64,000 nt of DNA from G964020105 sp964020105 (GTDB lineage: Bacteria > Pseudomonadota > Alphaproteobacteria > WRAU01 > Hepatincolaceae), in NCBI GenBank assembly GCA_964020105.1, contig OZ026535.1:992001-1056000 (forward strand), given 5' to 3'. This document shows positions 27,098 through 37,159 of this stretch, one piece after another (the stretch's first letter is position 1; each line of letters begins with the position of its first letter). The notes below the pieces were generated by a model, which had not been told where the DNA came from, searched no databases, and saw only the letters and a list, made by a program, of their open reading frames with translations. The translations under genes and the position numbers were made by a program.

Positions 27098-27991
27098 TTA
27101 CTGAAGATATTTTATTTCTTGTTTTAAATCTATATTGAACTCTCGTTTAACTCGTGCTTTAGCTTCACTAATAAGATTATCAATATCTCTAAAGGTAGCC
27201 TTGCCATGATTTATAATAAAATTACAATGCTTATCTGAAAAACTAGCATCACCAATCTTATATCCCCTAAGCCCTACTTTATCTAATAACTCCCAGGCTT
27301 TACATCCCTCTGGATTAGCAAAGGTCGATCCTCCTGTTAAAACTTTTTTAGGTTGATCATATTCACGTTTATATTTTATATGATTCATTTCATTTAGTAT
27401 TTTGTCCCTAGTATCACTGTATCCCTGTAGTATTGCAGAAATAAATATCAACTGCTTTTGTAAATTATTACCACGATAAATAAATCCAATATCCTCTTTA
27501 GTAAGAGTCATAATATTAGCCTCTCTATCAAGTGCACTCACCTCAAGGCATATATTAGAAAGATCTCTGCCAAAAGCTCCAGCGTTCATGGCAATTGCTC
27601 CTCCAATACTGCCTGGAATTCCTGATAAAAATTCAAATCCTCCACTAAGATTATTATCTTTAGTATTTAGAGCAAAGTTTGCCACTGAGAGATTCATAAC
27701 TCCTGCTTCCGCAAAAATTTTGTTATTTCCTATAAGAGTTAATTTATTAAAATTATTAAGACGTATAACAACTCCTTTAATAAGTCCCTCAGCAATGAGG
27801 GTATTTGATCCAGCTCCTAAAATATGAATATTGATATCCTGAGGTGCATTCTTTAAAAACATCGTAAGATCATCAAGATCAAAAGGAGAGAAAAAATACT
27901 GAGCAATTCCACCTATTTTAAACCAACTAAGATTCTTAAGAGGATAATTTTCAATAAACTTACCCTTAAGTTTAGCAATAATTTTATCCAT
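27098..27991 (-). CDS. murB: UDP-N-acetylenolpyruvoylglucosamine reductase
   Basis: 297 residues, an FAD enzyme that reduces enolpyruvyl-UDP-GlcNAc to UDP-MurNAc. The FAD-binding region has HILGAGSNTLIAEG and FEFLSGIPGSIGGAIAMNAGA. The active-site serine lies in LTGGSTFANPEG and the end has DKHCNFIINHGKAT, as in the shorter type II MurB proteins. It starts 4 nt after the murC stop. Confidence 0.96.
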   Translation of the reverse strand: MDKIIAKLKGKFIENYPLKNLSWFKIGGIAQYFFSPFDLDDLTMFLKNAPQDINIHILGAGSNTLIAEGLIKGVVIRLNNFNKLTLIGNNKIFAEAGVMNLSVANFALNTKDNNLSGGFEFLSGIPGSIGGAIAMNAGAFGRDLSNICLEVSALDREANIMTLTKEDIGFIYRGNNLQKQLIFISAILQGYSDTRDKILNEMNHIKYKREYDQPKKVLTGGSTFANPEGCKAWELLDKVGLRGYKIGDASFSDKHCNFIINHGKATFRDIDNLISEAKARVKREFNIDLKQEIKYLQ

Positions 27992-27995
27992 CCTA

Positions 27996-29423
27996 TCAAT
28001 TATCCTCTGTAATCAATTGATCGTAAATCTCTTTAACTGTTGTAGTAATATCACCTGCACCCATAAATAATGCCATTTTCAAATTATTATGTGCCTGTAA
28101 ATTTTTAATTTTACTAGCTATCTCTTCCTTAGTAACATAGATAACATTTTTATGCCCATAATTTCTAATACCATCAACTAGCTTTTGGGCATTATAGCCA
28201 TCTATTTCTTCCTCACCTGCTTTGTAAACATCTAAGATCATAACAAAATCTGATTTATAAAAACACTTACAAAATCCTTCAAAATGGTCTCTTAATCTGG
28301 TATAGCGGTGTGGTTGCACCACAGAGAGAATTTTAACATCTGCTTCTTGATGCAAATGCTTACTAGCTCTTATAACGGCTTCTATTTCAGATGGATGGTG
28401 TGCATAATCATCAATAAAAACTGTATCATTATATGTACCTATATTAGTAAATCTTCTTTTAACACCTTTAAAAGATAGTAAAGCATCTTTTATGACTGCG
28501 TAGTCAATTCCTATATTATCAGCAACAACTATTGAAGCCGTTGCATTCAAAATATTATGATCACCAAACATTGGCAAAAAGAAAGAACTCATTATTTTAT
28601 GAACACCTTTAATATTAGATTCTATATCAAAGCTAGAACCGGTACTTTCATAACGTACATTTAAAATACGATAATCTGCTTGTGGTGATAATCCGTAAGT
28701 CATAATTCTTCTTTGTTTAACAAAAGGTAAAACATCTTGAACTCCTTTATTATCAACACATAATACAGAAAATCCTAAAAAAGGCACTTTATTAATGAAA
28801 TGAACAAAACTATTTCTAAGATTATCATAACTGCCATGATATTCCATATGCTCTTCTTCAATATTAGTTACTACAGAAATAGTAGCTGGCAAATCTATAA
28901 AAGAGCCATCACTCTCGTCAGTTTCAGCAACAATCCAGTTACTAGCACCAAATCTTGAGTTCTGCCCCCAAGAGTTAACAATACCGCCAATAACAGCTGT
29001 AGGGTCCATTTTTGCATATTGCATTATATGTGATATAAGTGATGTTGTTGTGGTTTTACCGTGGGTTCCAGCAACAGCGATACTCCACTTAAAACGCATC
29101 AACTCTGCTAACATCTGAGCTCTTTTAAAAATTGCAATACCAAGCCTTAATGCTTCTTTATATTCTCGATTGTCTTGTTTAATTGCCGAAGATATTACTA
29201 AAATATCAGCTTCTTGAATGTTTTCAGCATATTGTCCTAGAAAGATTTTTATTCCCAAAGATTTTAAATGATTAGTAGTTGAACTTTCTTTCAAATCACT
29301 GCCTTGCACTGTAAAACCAAGATTAAAAAATAACTCTGCGAGGCCACTCATACCTATGCCACCTATACCGCAAAAATAGATGGTTTTTACAGAAGAGAAA
29401 GGTGGTTGTAAAAAATTTTTCAT
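27996..29423 (-). CDS. murC: UDP-N-acetylmuramate--L-alanine ligase
   Basis: 475 residues. N-terminal dinucleotide-fold-like motif IYFCGIGGIGMSG, ATP loop AVAGTHGKTTTTS, central WIVAETDESDGSF and C-terminal IDDYAHHPSEIEAVI are all typical of MurC, which adds L-Ala to UDP-MurNAc in the cytoplasm. Located between murG and murB with 7- and 4-nt gaps, consistent with coupled translation. Confidence 0.97.
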   Translation of the reverse strand: MKNFLQPPFSSVKTIYFCGIGGIGMSGLAELFFNLGFTVQGSDLKESSTTNHLKSLGIKIFLGQYAENIQEADILVISSAIKQDNREYKEALRLGIAIFKRAQMLAELMRFKWSIAVAGTHGKTTTTSLISHIMQYAKMDPTAVIGGIVNSWGQNSRFGASNWIVAETDESDGSFIDLPATISVVTNIEEEHMEYHGSYDNLRNSFVHFINKVPFLGFSVLCVDNKGVQDVLPFVKQRRIMTYGLSPQADYRILNVRYESTGSSFDIESNIKGVHKIMSSFFLPMFGDHNILNATASIVVADNIGIDYAVIKDALLSFKGVKRRFTNIGTYNDTVFIDDYAHHPSEIEAVIRASKHLHQEADVKILSVVQPHRYTRLRDHFEGFCKCFYKSDFVMILDVYKAGEEEIDGYNAQKLVDGIRNYGHKNVIYVTKEEIASKIKNLQAHNNLKMALFMGAGDITTTVKEIYDQLITEDN

Positions 29424-29430
29424 TACTTGC

Positions 29431-30522
29431 TTATATCCCTGTTACATTATTGATGATTTTAGTAAGTTGATCTGCTGAGTTTATCTTGGCACTGTTTTTT
29501 GCTATAGTGCTTTTTTGTTCTATTTTATGAGGATTATTCATACATTCTTGCACAAAATTAAATAAAGAGTTAGGAGTAAAGTCTTTTTCTAAAATATAAT
29601 CTGCTCCAGAGTATTGTTGAGCATTCACAGCATTTAATTCTTGATGGTTTTCTGCTGCTAAAGCATAAGGAACATAAACTGCGTAGCGCCCAATGATATT
29701 TATTTCTGCTATGCTTGAAGAACCTGATCTAGCTATAACCATGTCAGTTTTCCAAAGTATTTCAGGAATATTATTGAAAAATGGTTTAATTATGTAATTA
29801 ATTTTGGTTTGTTTCCATTTTTCTTCTGTAATCTGTATAAATTCCTCACGACATTGATGGTATACAGTTATTTTTTTTTGTAAATTTTCAGAAAACAATG
29901 CAAAAGCACTTGGTATATTATCTGCAAAAATTTTAGCTCCAAGAGATCCTCCTAAAACACACACCACAAAATCTGAATGCTGTGATTTTTCCTTATATTT
30001 AGAACGAAATAAGATAAATTCCTTGCGAACAGGTAGTCCTACTATATCACTTTTTATATTGTTTGGGATATTTTTTGTATCTGCAAAAGTTAAAGCAACA
30101 ACCTTAGCATACTTCACAAACAACTTATTTGCTTTACCTAAAATTGCATTTTGTTCATGAATTATAATTGGAATCCTTAAAATTATTGCAGCCATTATCC
30201 CGGGTATTGATGAGTATCCACCAAAGCTCACCACAGCTTTTGGACGTTTTTTTATGAAATGATATACTGATTGTAAAAATCCCATTCCTATACTAAAAAG
30301 CATACGTAAAATATAGGTGAAATTTTTTTTTTGGAAGCCTAGGGATGAAATTTGATAAATATTAATATTTTTATCCCAAATATGCTTGTATTTATAAGCC
30401 CTTTTATCTAAAAATACGGAGACATTATATCCGTTTTTAATTAAATTATCTGAAAGGGCTTTAGCTGGAAAATAATGTCCTCCTGTCCCTCCTGCTGTAA
30501 TTGCTATATTTATACCCATCAA
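29431..30522 (-). CDS. murG: Lipid II-forming GlcNAc transferase MurG
   Basis: 363 residues, GT28 glycosyltransferase that adds GlcNAc to lipid I at the inner face of the membrane. The N-terminal glycine-rich loop is ITAGGTGGHYFPA, with HEQNAILGKANK in the first domain and SLGAKIF and RSGSSSIAEI in the UDP-GlcNAc-binding second domain. The ORF begins MMGINIA; the second Met may be the true start. It lies between ftsW and murC. Confidence 0.96.
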   Translation of the reverse strand: MMGINIAITAGGTGGHYFPAKALSDNLIKNGYNVSVFLDKRAYKYKHIWDKNINIYQISSLGFQKKNFTYILRMLFSIGMGFLQSVYHFIKKRPKAVVSFGGYSSIPGIMAAIILRIPIIIHEQNAILGKANKLFVKYAKVVALTFADTKNIPNNIKSDIVGLPVRKEFILFRSKYKEKSQHSDFVVCVLGGSLGAKIFADNIPSAFALFSENLQKKITVYHQCREEFIQITEEKWKQTKINYIIKPFFNNIPEILWKTDMVIARSGSSSIAEINIIGRYAVYVPYALAAENHQELNAVNAQQYSGADYILEKDFTPNSLFNFVQECMNNPHKIEQKSTIAKNSAKINSADQLTKIINNVTGI

Positions 30523-30543
30523 ATCAACCTTTAATATATGTCG

Positions 30544-31668
30544 CTATTTTACTTTTAAAACAATATTTTGTATATCTTTTTTACCTAAATTTAATACTAA
30601 ACCTATTAATATAGCCATTGAAAGCATAGAGGATCCTCCATAGGATATCATAGGTAACGTCATTCCTTTAGTTGGAATTAAATTAATATTAGAAGCAACG
30701 TGAATCATAACTTGGGTTGTAAATAAAATCATCGCACCACTTAAAGCTATCATATTAAAGATACTTTTTTGTTCATGGATAAGAGTAAACATTCGAAAAA
30801 TTATGTTAAAATAAATCATCAGTAAAAAAATACTGAAGGATAGCCCAAATTCTTCTGCTCCTATGCTAAATATGAAATCTGTGTGTGAATCTGGCAAATA
30901 TTGTTTTAAAACCCCTTGCCCTGCTCCTGTACCAAATAGTTTACCATTTGTAATGGCGTCTAGAGCTTTTGTAATTTGATAGGATTTTTCTTCAAATAAA
31001 AAAGCATTTAAGCGATAATTAACATGAGGAAAAAGATAATAACTGGAAACTATCAGTATGCTTCCCAAAAGCAATAAAGCTACTATCCAGATATAATTTA
31101 TCCCTGTAATAAAAAGGATAGTAGCAAATACTAAAATCACCACCACAGTCATACCAAGATCAGGCTGTAATAATAATAAAAAAATTATGATGCTAATTAG
31201 TATGCTAGTTACTAAATAAATAAATAAAGATCCCGTATTTCTAGTAGAAAAATATTGCCAAATCATAGCTAAAGTAAAAGGCAAAAATACTTTCATGAAT
31301 TCAGATGCTTGAAGAGAAAACCCAAATAAATAAAACCATCTTTTTGCTCCCTTAACCTCTGGAGCAAATAATAATATCAATACCATTAAACATACGCTAG
31401 AGATAAAACCAGTAACTATTAGTAAATTCACATGTTTTTTACCTAATACAGATACTACAAAAATTGTCACTATTGATAAAAGCATATAAATTATATGATT
31501 CTTAATAAAATAAAAAGGATCCACTCCTATTCTGACTGCTACAAATGGTGAAGCCGTAATTACTAAAATTATTCCTATACAAAATAACAGACTAAATGAC
31601 AATATAATACTTCTATCATACTGTCTCCAATAATTAAGGATAAAATTACGGTTATGTTCATCGGTCAT
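30544..31668 (-). CDS. ftsW: Peptidoglycan glycosyltransferase FtsW
   Basis: 374 residues with about ten membrane helices, SEDS family. Family segments are GAKRWFYLFGFSLQASEF, LLLQPDLGMTVV (with the essential Asp region), LPDSHTDFIFSIGAEEFG and PMISYGGSS. It polymerises lipid II at the septum together with FtsI. A second SEDS protein, RodA, is encoded at 52875, and position in the dcw cluster decides that this copy is FtsW. Confidence 0.95.
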   Translation of the reverse strand: MTDEHNRNFILNYWRQYDRSIILSFSLLFCIGIILVITASPFVAVRIGVDPFYFIKNHIIYMLLSIVTIFVVSVLGKKHVNLLIVTGFISSVCLMVLILLFAPEVKGAKRWFYLFGFSLQASEFMKVFLPFTLAMIWQYFSTRNTGSLFIYLVTSILISIIIFLLLLQPDLGMTVVVILVFATILFITGINYIWIVALLLLGSILIVSSYYLFPHVNYRLNAFLFEEKSYQITKALDAITNGKLFGTGAGQGVLKQYLPDSHTDFIFSIGAEEFGLSFSIFLLMIYFNIIFRMFTLIHEQKSIFNMIALSGAMILFTTQVMIHVASNINLIPTKGMTLPMISYGGSSMLSMAILIGLVLNLGKKDIQNIVLKVK

Positions 31669-31727
31669 TGGATATAAAAATCATCTCATAATAATTACTT
31701 GCTCTAGTGTAGCAGTAAGTGATTAAT

Positions 31728-33047
31728 TTATTGTAAACACTCAACCAACGAAATGAACTGCTCTCCCCTATCTTCAAATGATAAAAACTCATCAAATGAA
31801 GCACAAGCAGGAGAAAGTAACACTGTTGCTGGCAAAGGATTTTTTTTAGCTATGCCGTAAGCTAAAAATACTGCGTGCTTTAGATTCTCAGCAATACTAA
31901 AGATAATTTTATTATCAATCATAATTTTTGCAAATATTTCCGTTGATTTTCCTATTAAAAATACATGCTTAACTTTATTAAAATATGGCAAAATAATATC
32001 TAAAGTATCAGATTTTCTAACTCCACCCAATATCAAATAGATATTATCATAAGCCCTCAAAGCCTCTAAGGTTGATTGCTGATTAGTCCCTTTAGAATCA
32101 TTTATAAAAATAATATCATTTATTTTTCTTATAAATTGTTGCCGATGCATTAATCCCTTAAATGATCTTATATATTGAGCTATAAAATCCTCTCTTATGC
32201 CGTAAAATCTAGCTATCGCATAGGCAAATGCTACATTTTGATAATTATGATGACCTTTTAAAAACTCTAAAGATTTAAAATCTAAAACCACCTTATTGTC
32301 CATGTAATAATTATCAATAAGCTTACCTTCAGATATACCTATCCCTTTAGCATGACTGTCACCTATAATGATCACCTTACTAGTCAGAGTGCTTTTTAAA
32401 TCATTCCTGACCTCTTTTGGCATTATAGCCATAGAATCCTTAGTTTGATTATTGAATATTTTATATTTTGCTAATTTATAATTATGAAAATTACCATGAT
32501 AGTCAATATGATCCTCTTGTAAATTAGTACAAGCAGCACAACTAAATTTCACATGATGCATAAGTTCAAGTTGATAAGATGACAGCTCTAAAATTAAATA
32601 ATCATAAACATTAGGGTTAATATCAAAAATAGGAACACCAATATTGCCAGCGTAAGCTGATTTCATACCATGCTTAGAAAAAATATCCTGGACAATTGCA
32701 GTTGTTGTTGATTTACCATTAGTCCCTGTAATTGCAATGTATTTTATATGTGGATTTTCAGCAATAAACAACTCAACATCGCAATAAATTGGAATATTGA
32801 ATTTCTCAGCCCTAGATAATACTAAATGTTTTTCTGGATATTTTAAAGGAATCCCTGGTGATACAATAATAAAATCAAGCTCTTTATAATTCCAATTTGT
32901 ATAATCTAGTAAATTATATGTTGTTTTTAAATTAGAAATCTTTTTAATATCCTCATCCCAAGCAACTACAGAAAATCCTTTCTTAATGTAATGATTATAA
33001 GAAGATAAGCCACTTCTAGCTAATCCCAGTATGGCAATTTTTTTCAT
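31728..33047 (-). CDS. murD: UDP-N-acetylmuramoyl-L-alanine--D-glutamate ligase
   Basis: 439 residues. Motifs: N-terminal AILGLARSGLSSY, ATP loop YIAITGTNGKSTTT, LELSSYQLE, NLQEDHIDYHG and FINDSKGTNQQSTLEAL, all typical of MurD, which adds D-Glu to UDP-MurNAc-L-Ala. Directly adjacent to mraY (2-nt gap), followed by a 59-nt gap to ftsW. Confidence 0.97.
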   Translation of the reverse strand: MKKIAILGLARSGLSSYNHYIKKGFSVVAWDEDIKKISNLKTTYNLLDYTNWNYKELDFIIVSPGIPLKYPEKHLVLSRAEKFNIPIYCDVELFIAENPHIKYIAITGTNGKSTTTAIVQDIFSKHGMKSAYAGNIGVPIFDINPNVYDYLILELSSYQLELMHHVKFSCAACTNLQEDHIDYHGNFHNYKLAKYKIFNNQTKDSMAIMPKEVRNDLKSTLTSKVIIIGDSHAKGIGISEGKLIDNYYMDNKVVLDFKSLEFLKGHHNYQNVAFAYAIARFYGIREDFIAQYIRSFKGLMHRQQFIRKINDIIFINDSKGTNQQSTLEALRAYDNIYLILGGVRKSDTLDIILPYFNKVKHVFLIGKSTEIFAKIMIDNKIIFSIAENLKHAVFLAYGIAKKNPLPATVLLSPACASFDEFLSFEDRGEQFISLVECLQ

Positions 33048-33049
33048 CT

Positions 33050-34132
33050 TTACACATCAAGTAATAATAGTGCCAATACAGCACTTAATATGGTAAATAT
33101 CCAAATTCTTTTAACTACAGTTGTTTCAGCAGTACCTTTTTTTTCAAAATGATGATGTATTGGTGCCATTAAAAATATCCTCTTATTAGTTTTTTTATAA
33201 TAATAAACTTGTAAAATAACTGATAAGGACTCTAAAATCAAAAATATTCCAGCAACAACTAAGAATAACTCTTGCTTTAAAGCCACAATAATAATACCAA
33301 GAGTACTCCCTATCCCCAATGATCCAACATCACCCATGAAAATTTTTGCAGGACTAGCGTTATACCATAAAAATCCTATTAAGGCTCCTATTAATGACGC
33401 TATAACAACTAAAATTTCAATTATGTTATTATAATAAAACAGCGCTCCGTATGTAAAAGTTGTGTAAATATCTGGAGATATTATCAGTATAACTACAAAA
33501 AATAATGCACTCAATATGGTGCTTACCACAAGTGTTGCTAACCCATCCAATCCATCAGTTAAATTAACACTGTTTGCTGTTGCTAAAATCACAAATGCAC
33601 TAAACACTATAATACCTATAGTCCCTACATAGATATAAGTAGCTTTATAAAATGGAAAAAAAACACTTCTAGATATTTCGTGTGGGTATTCAGACAAAAG
33701 ATAATATACTGCCACAGCAGAAATAATACCTCCTAAGAGTAATCTTAATTTTCCTTTTAATCCTTTTGTATTAGAAAAAATTAATTTTAAAAAATCATCT
33801 ATAAATCCAAGCAATGTAAAACTTAAAGAAACAAATAAAACAATAAGAATAATGTTATTTATCTCAGATATCCAAAAAAGGGCAGATGCCCAAAAAATAC
33901 CTATTATTAAAATGCCTCCTAAAGTAGGTGTCCCTTGCTTCTTTAAATGAGTTACAGGTCCTTCTTTTCTGATTGGCTGTAATAGTTTTTTTGATTTCTT
34001 TACTAAACTAATATAATGCTTTCCCAATAACACTACTAAAATAGCGCTACTTAAAAAAGCAAATCCTGCTCTATAAATAACACCCATATTATCAATATTA
34101 GCAAAGAAATTAATAATCATAAAATATCCCAA
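33050..34132 (-). CDS. mraY: Phospho-N-acetylmuramoyl-pentapeptide-transferase
   Basis: 360 residues, about ten membrane helices. It makes lipid I from UDP-MurNAc-pentapeptide and undecaprenyl phosphate. Signatures: KQGTPTLGGILI, FIDDFLK (Asp pair), NSVNLTDGLDGLA and IFMGDVGSLGIGS, and PIHHHFEKKG near the end. Full length and in canonical order between murF and murD. Confidence 0.97.
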   Translation of the reverse strand: MGYFMIINFFANIDNMGVIYRAGFAFLSSAILVVLLGKHYISLVKKSKKLLQPIRKEGPVTHLKKQGTPTLGGILIIGIFWASALFWISEINNIILIVLFVSLSFTLLGFIDDFLKLIFSNTKGLKGKLRLLLGGIISAVAVYYLLSEYPHEISRSVFFPFYKATYIYVGTIGIIVFSAFVILATANSVNLTDGLDGLATLVVSTILSALFFVVILIISPDIYTTFTYGALFYYNNIIEILVVIASLIGALIGFLWYNASPAKIFMGDVGSLGIGSTLGIIIVALKQELFLVVAGIFLILESLSVILQVYYYKKTNKRIFLMAPIHHHFEKKGTAETTVVKRIWIFTILSAVLALLLLDV

Positions 34133-34192
34133 CCATAATTACAATCAATACAAATCTTTAACATTATAAAGTATAGGATAATTTTATACTAC

Positions 34193-35617
34193 CTATTTTT
34201 GCAAATATTTTGCTACTTTATGCACTTCAGAGCCAAAAGAACCTTTTATAAATAAAATATCTCTCTCTTGCAATATGTCATATAAATTATCATCCTGTAA
34301 ATCCTTATAATTATTAAAATGATCCACGGACAAGCTATCTTTAAGTTCTCTAAACAAAGTTTTCATACGCTCTCCCACCAATAATAATCTTCTAAGATTA
34401 TTATTCTTCCATAGATCAATTAATAAAGGAGCTAAAGCACTATGATACATTAATTCTTTCTCCCCTAGCTCTAACATGTCTCCTAGTATTAAAACCTTTT
34501 CTCCTTCCATGTTTTTTAAAGATAACAGCGCACTTCCCATAGATTTAGGGCTAGCATTATAAGAATCATCCAATAATACAAACTCTTTATTACGAAATTT
34601 TATTTTAGAAATTTTACCCCGCCCCACTGGTAACATAAATTTATCAAAATTACTTGCTATGTTGGCAACATCTTCTTTTAAATAGCTACAAATAGCTAAA
34701 GTAAGTGCGCCAAGCATAAAATTGTGTTTTGCCACAGAATTGATTCTAAAAGTATACCTCACCTTGAAAATTATAACCTCTACCCTAAAAAAATATATAT
34801 CCTCATTCTGCTCAAGTGTAGAAGATACAACATACACATCTGCAGTACTATCTTGTTGTGCAAAAGATATAATTTTATTATTAACAGCCCGTTTACACAT
34901 GAAATCATAATAACTATTATCTTTATTTAAAAAAACAATGGAGTTTTTGTCCATACCTTCTAATATTTCAAGCTTTGCCTCCGCTATATTTAACAAAGGA
35001 TCTACACCATAGTTTTCAAAATATTCTGAATGTGCATGACTAACATCAGTTATTACGGCTATATTAGGACAAAGTATCTTAGTTAATTCTGCTATCTCTC
35101 CCTTTGCACTCATACCCATTTCATATATCCCATATTTAGAAGTGCTCTCAATATGCATTAAAGAAAATGGCAACCCTATATGATTATTAAAGTTGGCAAA
35201 AGTAGAAGACACCTTATTATTACAAGATAAAGCAAAAGTAAGCATATCTTTTAGTGTGGTCTTACCAACACTCCCAGTTATACCAATAATTTTACCTCCT
35301 GAATTTCTAAAGATCAATGAGTTATACTTAGCCATTAATTGTAAGGCTTTCAGCGTATCTTTTACAATTATAATATTAGTACAATTAATTGGATTGTTGC
35401 TTGCAAAATTTTCATTCACCATCAAAGCACTAGCTCCCTTATCTAGGGCATCTTTTATATATAAATGGCCCTCAGTATTCCCAGATAAACAAATAAACAT
35501 GTCTCCCTTTGATAATGTTCTGCTATCAAGGGAATATCTATTAATTGTAAAAGATCCCCTAACACTAACTAATTCTTCTTGTAAAATTACATCTAAATCT
35601 TTACTAAATAACTCCAT
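34193..35617 (-). CDS. murF: UDP-N-acetylmuramoyl-tripeptide--D-alanyl-D-alanine ligase
   Basis: 474 residues. N-terminal substrate domain with SLDSRTLSKGDMFICL, ATP loop IIGITGSVGKTTLKDML, NNHIGLPFSLM, and C-terminal LLDDSYNASPKSM and LILGDMLELGE, which are diagnostic for MurF. It adds the D-Ala-D-Ala made by Ddl. It starts 13 nt after murE. Confidence 0.97.
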   Translation of the reverse strand: MELFSKDLDVILQEELVSVRGSFTINRYSLDSRTLSKGDMFICLSGNTEGHLYIKDALDKGASALMVNENFASNNPINCTNIIIVKDTLKALQLMAKYNSLIFRNSGGKIIGITGSVGKTTLKDMLTFALSCNNKVSSTFANFNNHIGLPFSLMHIESTSKYGIYEMGMSAKGEIAELTKILCPNIAVITDVSHAHSEYFENYGVDPLLNIAEAKLEILEGMDKNSIVFLNKDNSYYDFMCKRAVNNKIISFAQQDSTADVYVVSSTLEQNEDIYFFRVEVIIFKVRYTFRINSVAKHNFMLGALTLAICSYLKEDVANIASNFDKFMLPVGRGKISKIKFRNKEFVLLDDSYNASPKSMGSALLSLKNMEGEKVLILGDMLELGEKELMYHSALAPLLIDLWKNNNLRRLLLVGERMKTLFRELKDSLSVDHFNNYKDLQDDNLYDILQERDILFIKGSFGSEVHKVAKYLQK

Positions 35618-35630
35618 CTTGCCCCTTTAT

Positions 35631-37151
35631 TTACTCACTCCGACTTACTAATTTATCTAGAGCCTCTAAAACTGTTTTTTTATCTGAGTATTCAATTATT
35701 TGATCTCCAACAATTTGATAATTCTCATGCCCCTTACCAGCAATCAATAATATATCTTCCTCTTCTAGGGAAGCTATTGCAAAATTGATAGCCTGCACTC
35801 TACAATCTATATTATATACCTCTACACTATCAGATTTTATTACTCCTTTCTCTACTTGTTCACGAATAACACTAGGATCTTCAAATCTCGGATTATCATC
35901 TGTAATATATATGCTATTTGCATACCTTGAAGCTATTTCTCCCATTATCCCTCTCTTTAAAGGATCTCTATTCCCTCCACAGCCAAATACAACTTTTAGT
36001 TTTCTATGTTTTTCTTTTTTAAGCACACTCAGTACTGCCTCAAGTGCGTTTGGCGTGTGGGCAAAGTCTATAAAAATTCTTCCTTTAACTTTTTTATTAC
36101 TTTCAGGATAAGAGATATAATTAAGTCTACCTTCTATTTCTTTTAGTTTTGTAACAGCAAAACACAACTGCTTAATATCAAAACCACATGATAGTAGCAT
36201 TCCCACTGCACAAATAACATTATAAACTTGAAATTCACCTAATAATTTTATTTCTAGCTTATACACTTGACCCTTATGTGTAATTTCAACAGACTGAAAA
36301 TAACTATGTTTCACAATCCTTATGATTTTCAAATTACTCTCTGCATTAGCAGTTTTCACTCCGTATTCAATAATCTGTTTCCCTTTATTTCTACATTCAT
36401 TAATAAGCTTCTTACCCCACTCATCATCAGCGTTAATAACTAGTGGATTATCAACCAAATCTAAATATAATCTTGATTTTACTTTAAAATAATCCTCCAT
36501 ACTTTTGTGATAATCAAGATGATCCTGACTTAAATTAGTAAATGCTGCTGTTTTGAAATTTATACCGTCAATTCTGTGCTGATCTATCCCATGAGAAGAA
36601 CTTTCCATAATGACATGATTAATTCCTTTATTTTTTGCGCTAATAAAGTATTCAACTAATATCTCAGCAGATGGAGTAGTTAAGCAATCCCTCTGCTTTT
36701 GAGAATCAATATAAATACCCATTGTTCCAATAGTCATATTGCTAATCCCCATCTCACTTAATAGTTGTGATACAAAAAAACTTACTGATGTTTTTCCATT
36801 AGTGCCAGATACAGTTAAAATACTATCTGGTATATGATCTTTGTATAAATAAAAATTAATTCTTGCAAGAAAATCGCGTGTGTCCTGTACAAAAACAATA
36901 GGCTTATTTTTGTGTGTATCTTGCAATGAATTTTTATATTCCATTGCCACAACAGCTAGGATAGCTCCCTTATCAAACGCTTGATCCAGGAAATCAACTC
37001 CATTAAATTTCTCTCCAGAAATAGCTACGAATATACTGTTTTCTTTTACTTTATCAGATATGGCAGTGACGTTGCTAATTTTTACTTCTTTATGGTAATT
37101 GCCTACCACGTAATAGTTTTTATAAAACCTAAGGATATCATCTATATACAT
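35631..37151 (-). CDS. murE: UDP-MurNAc-L-Ala-D-Glu--meso-diaminopimelate ligase
   Basis: 506 residues. ATP loop LTVSGTNGKTSVSFF, TTPSAEILVEYF, MESSSHGIDQHRI and TNLSQDHLDYHKSMEDYF are typical of MurE. The segment YITDDNPRFEDP carries the DNPR signature of meso-diaminopimelate-adding enzymes, so the stem peptide probably has DAP at position 3. Between ftsI and murF, both gaps under 15 nt. Confidence 0.96.
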   Translation of the reverse strand: MYIDDILRFYKNYYVVGNYHKEVKISNVTAISDKVKENSIFVAISGEKFNGVDFLDQAFDKGAILAVVAMEYKNSLQDTHKNKPIVFVQDTRDFLARINFYLYKDHIPDSILTVSGTNGKTSVSFFVSQLLSEMGISNMTIGTMGIYIDSQKQRDCLTTPSAEILVEYFISAKNKGINHVIMESSSHGIDQHRIDGINFKTAAFTNLSQDHLDYHKSMEDYFKVKSRLYLDLVDNPLVINADDEWGKKLINECRNKGKQIIEYGVKTANAESNLKIIRIVKHSYFQSVEITHKGQVYKLEIKLLGEFQVYNVICAVGMLLSCGFDIKQLCFAVTKLKEIEGRLNYISYPESNKKVKGRIFIDFAHTPNALEAVLSVLKKEKHRKLKVVFGCGGNRDPLKRGIMGEIASRYANSIYITDDNPRFEDPSVIREQVEKGVIKSDSVEVYNIDCRVQAINFAIASLEEEDILLIAGKGHENYQIVGDQIIEYSDKKTVLEALDKLVSRSE

Positions 37152-37159
37152 TTATACTC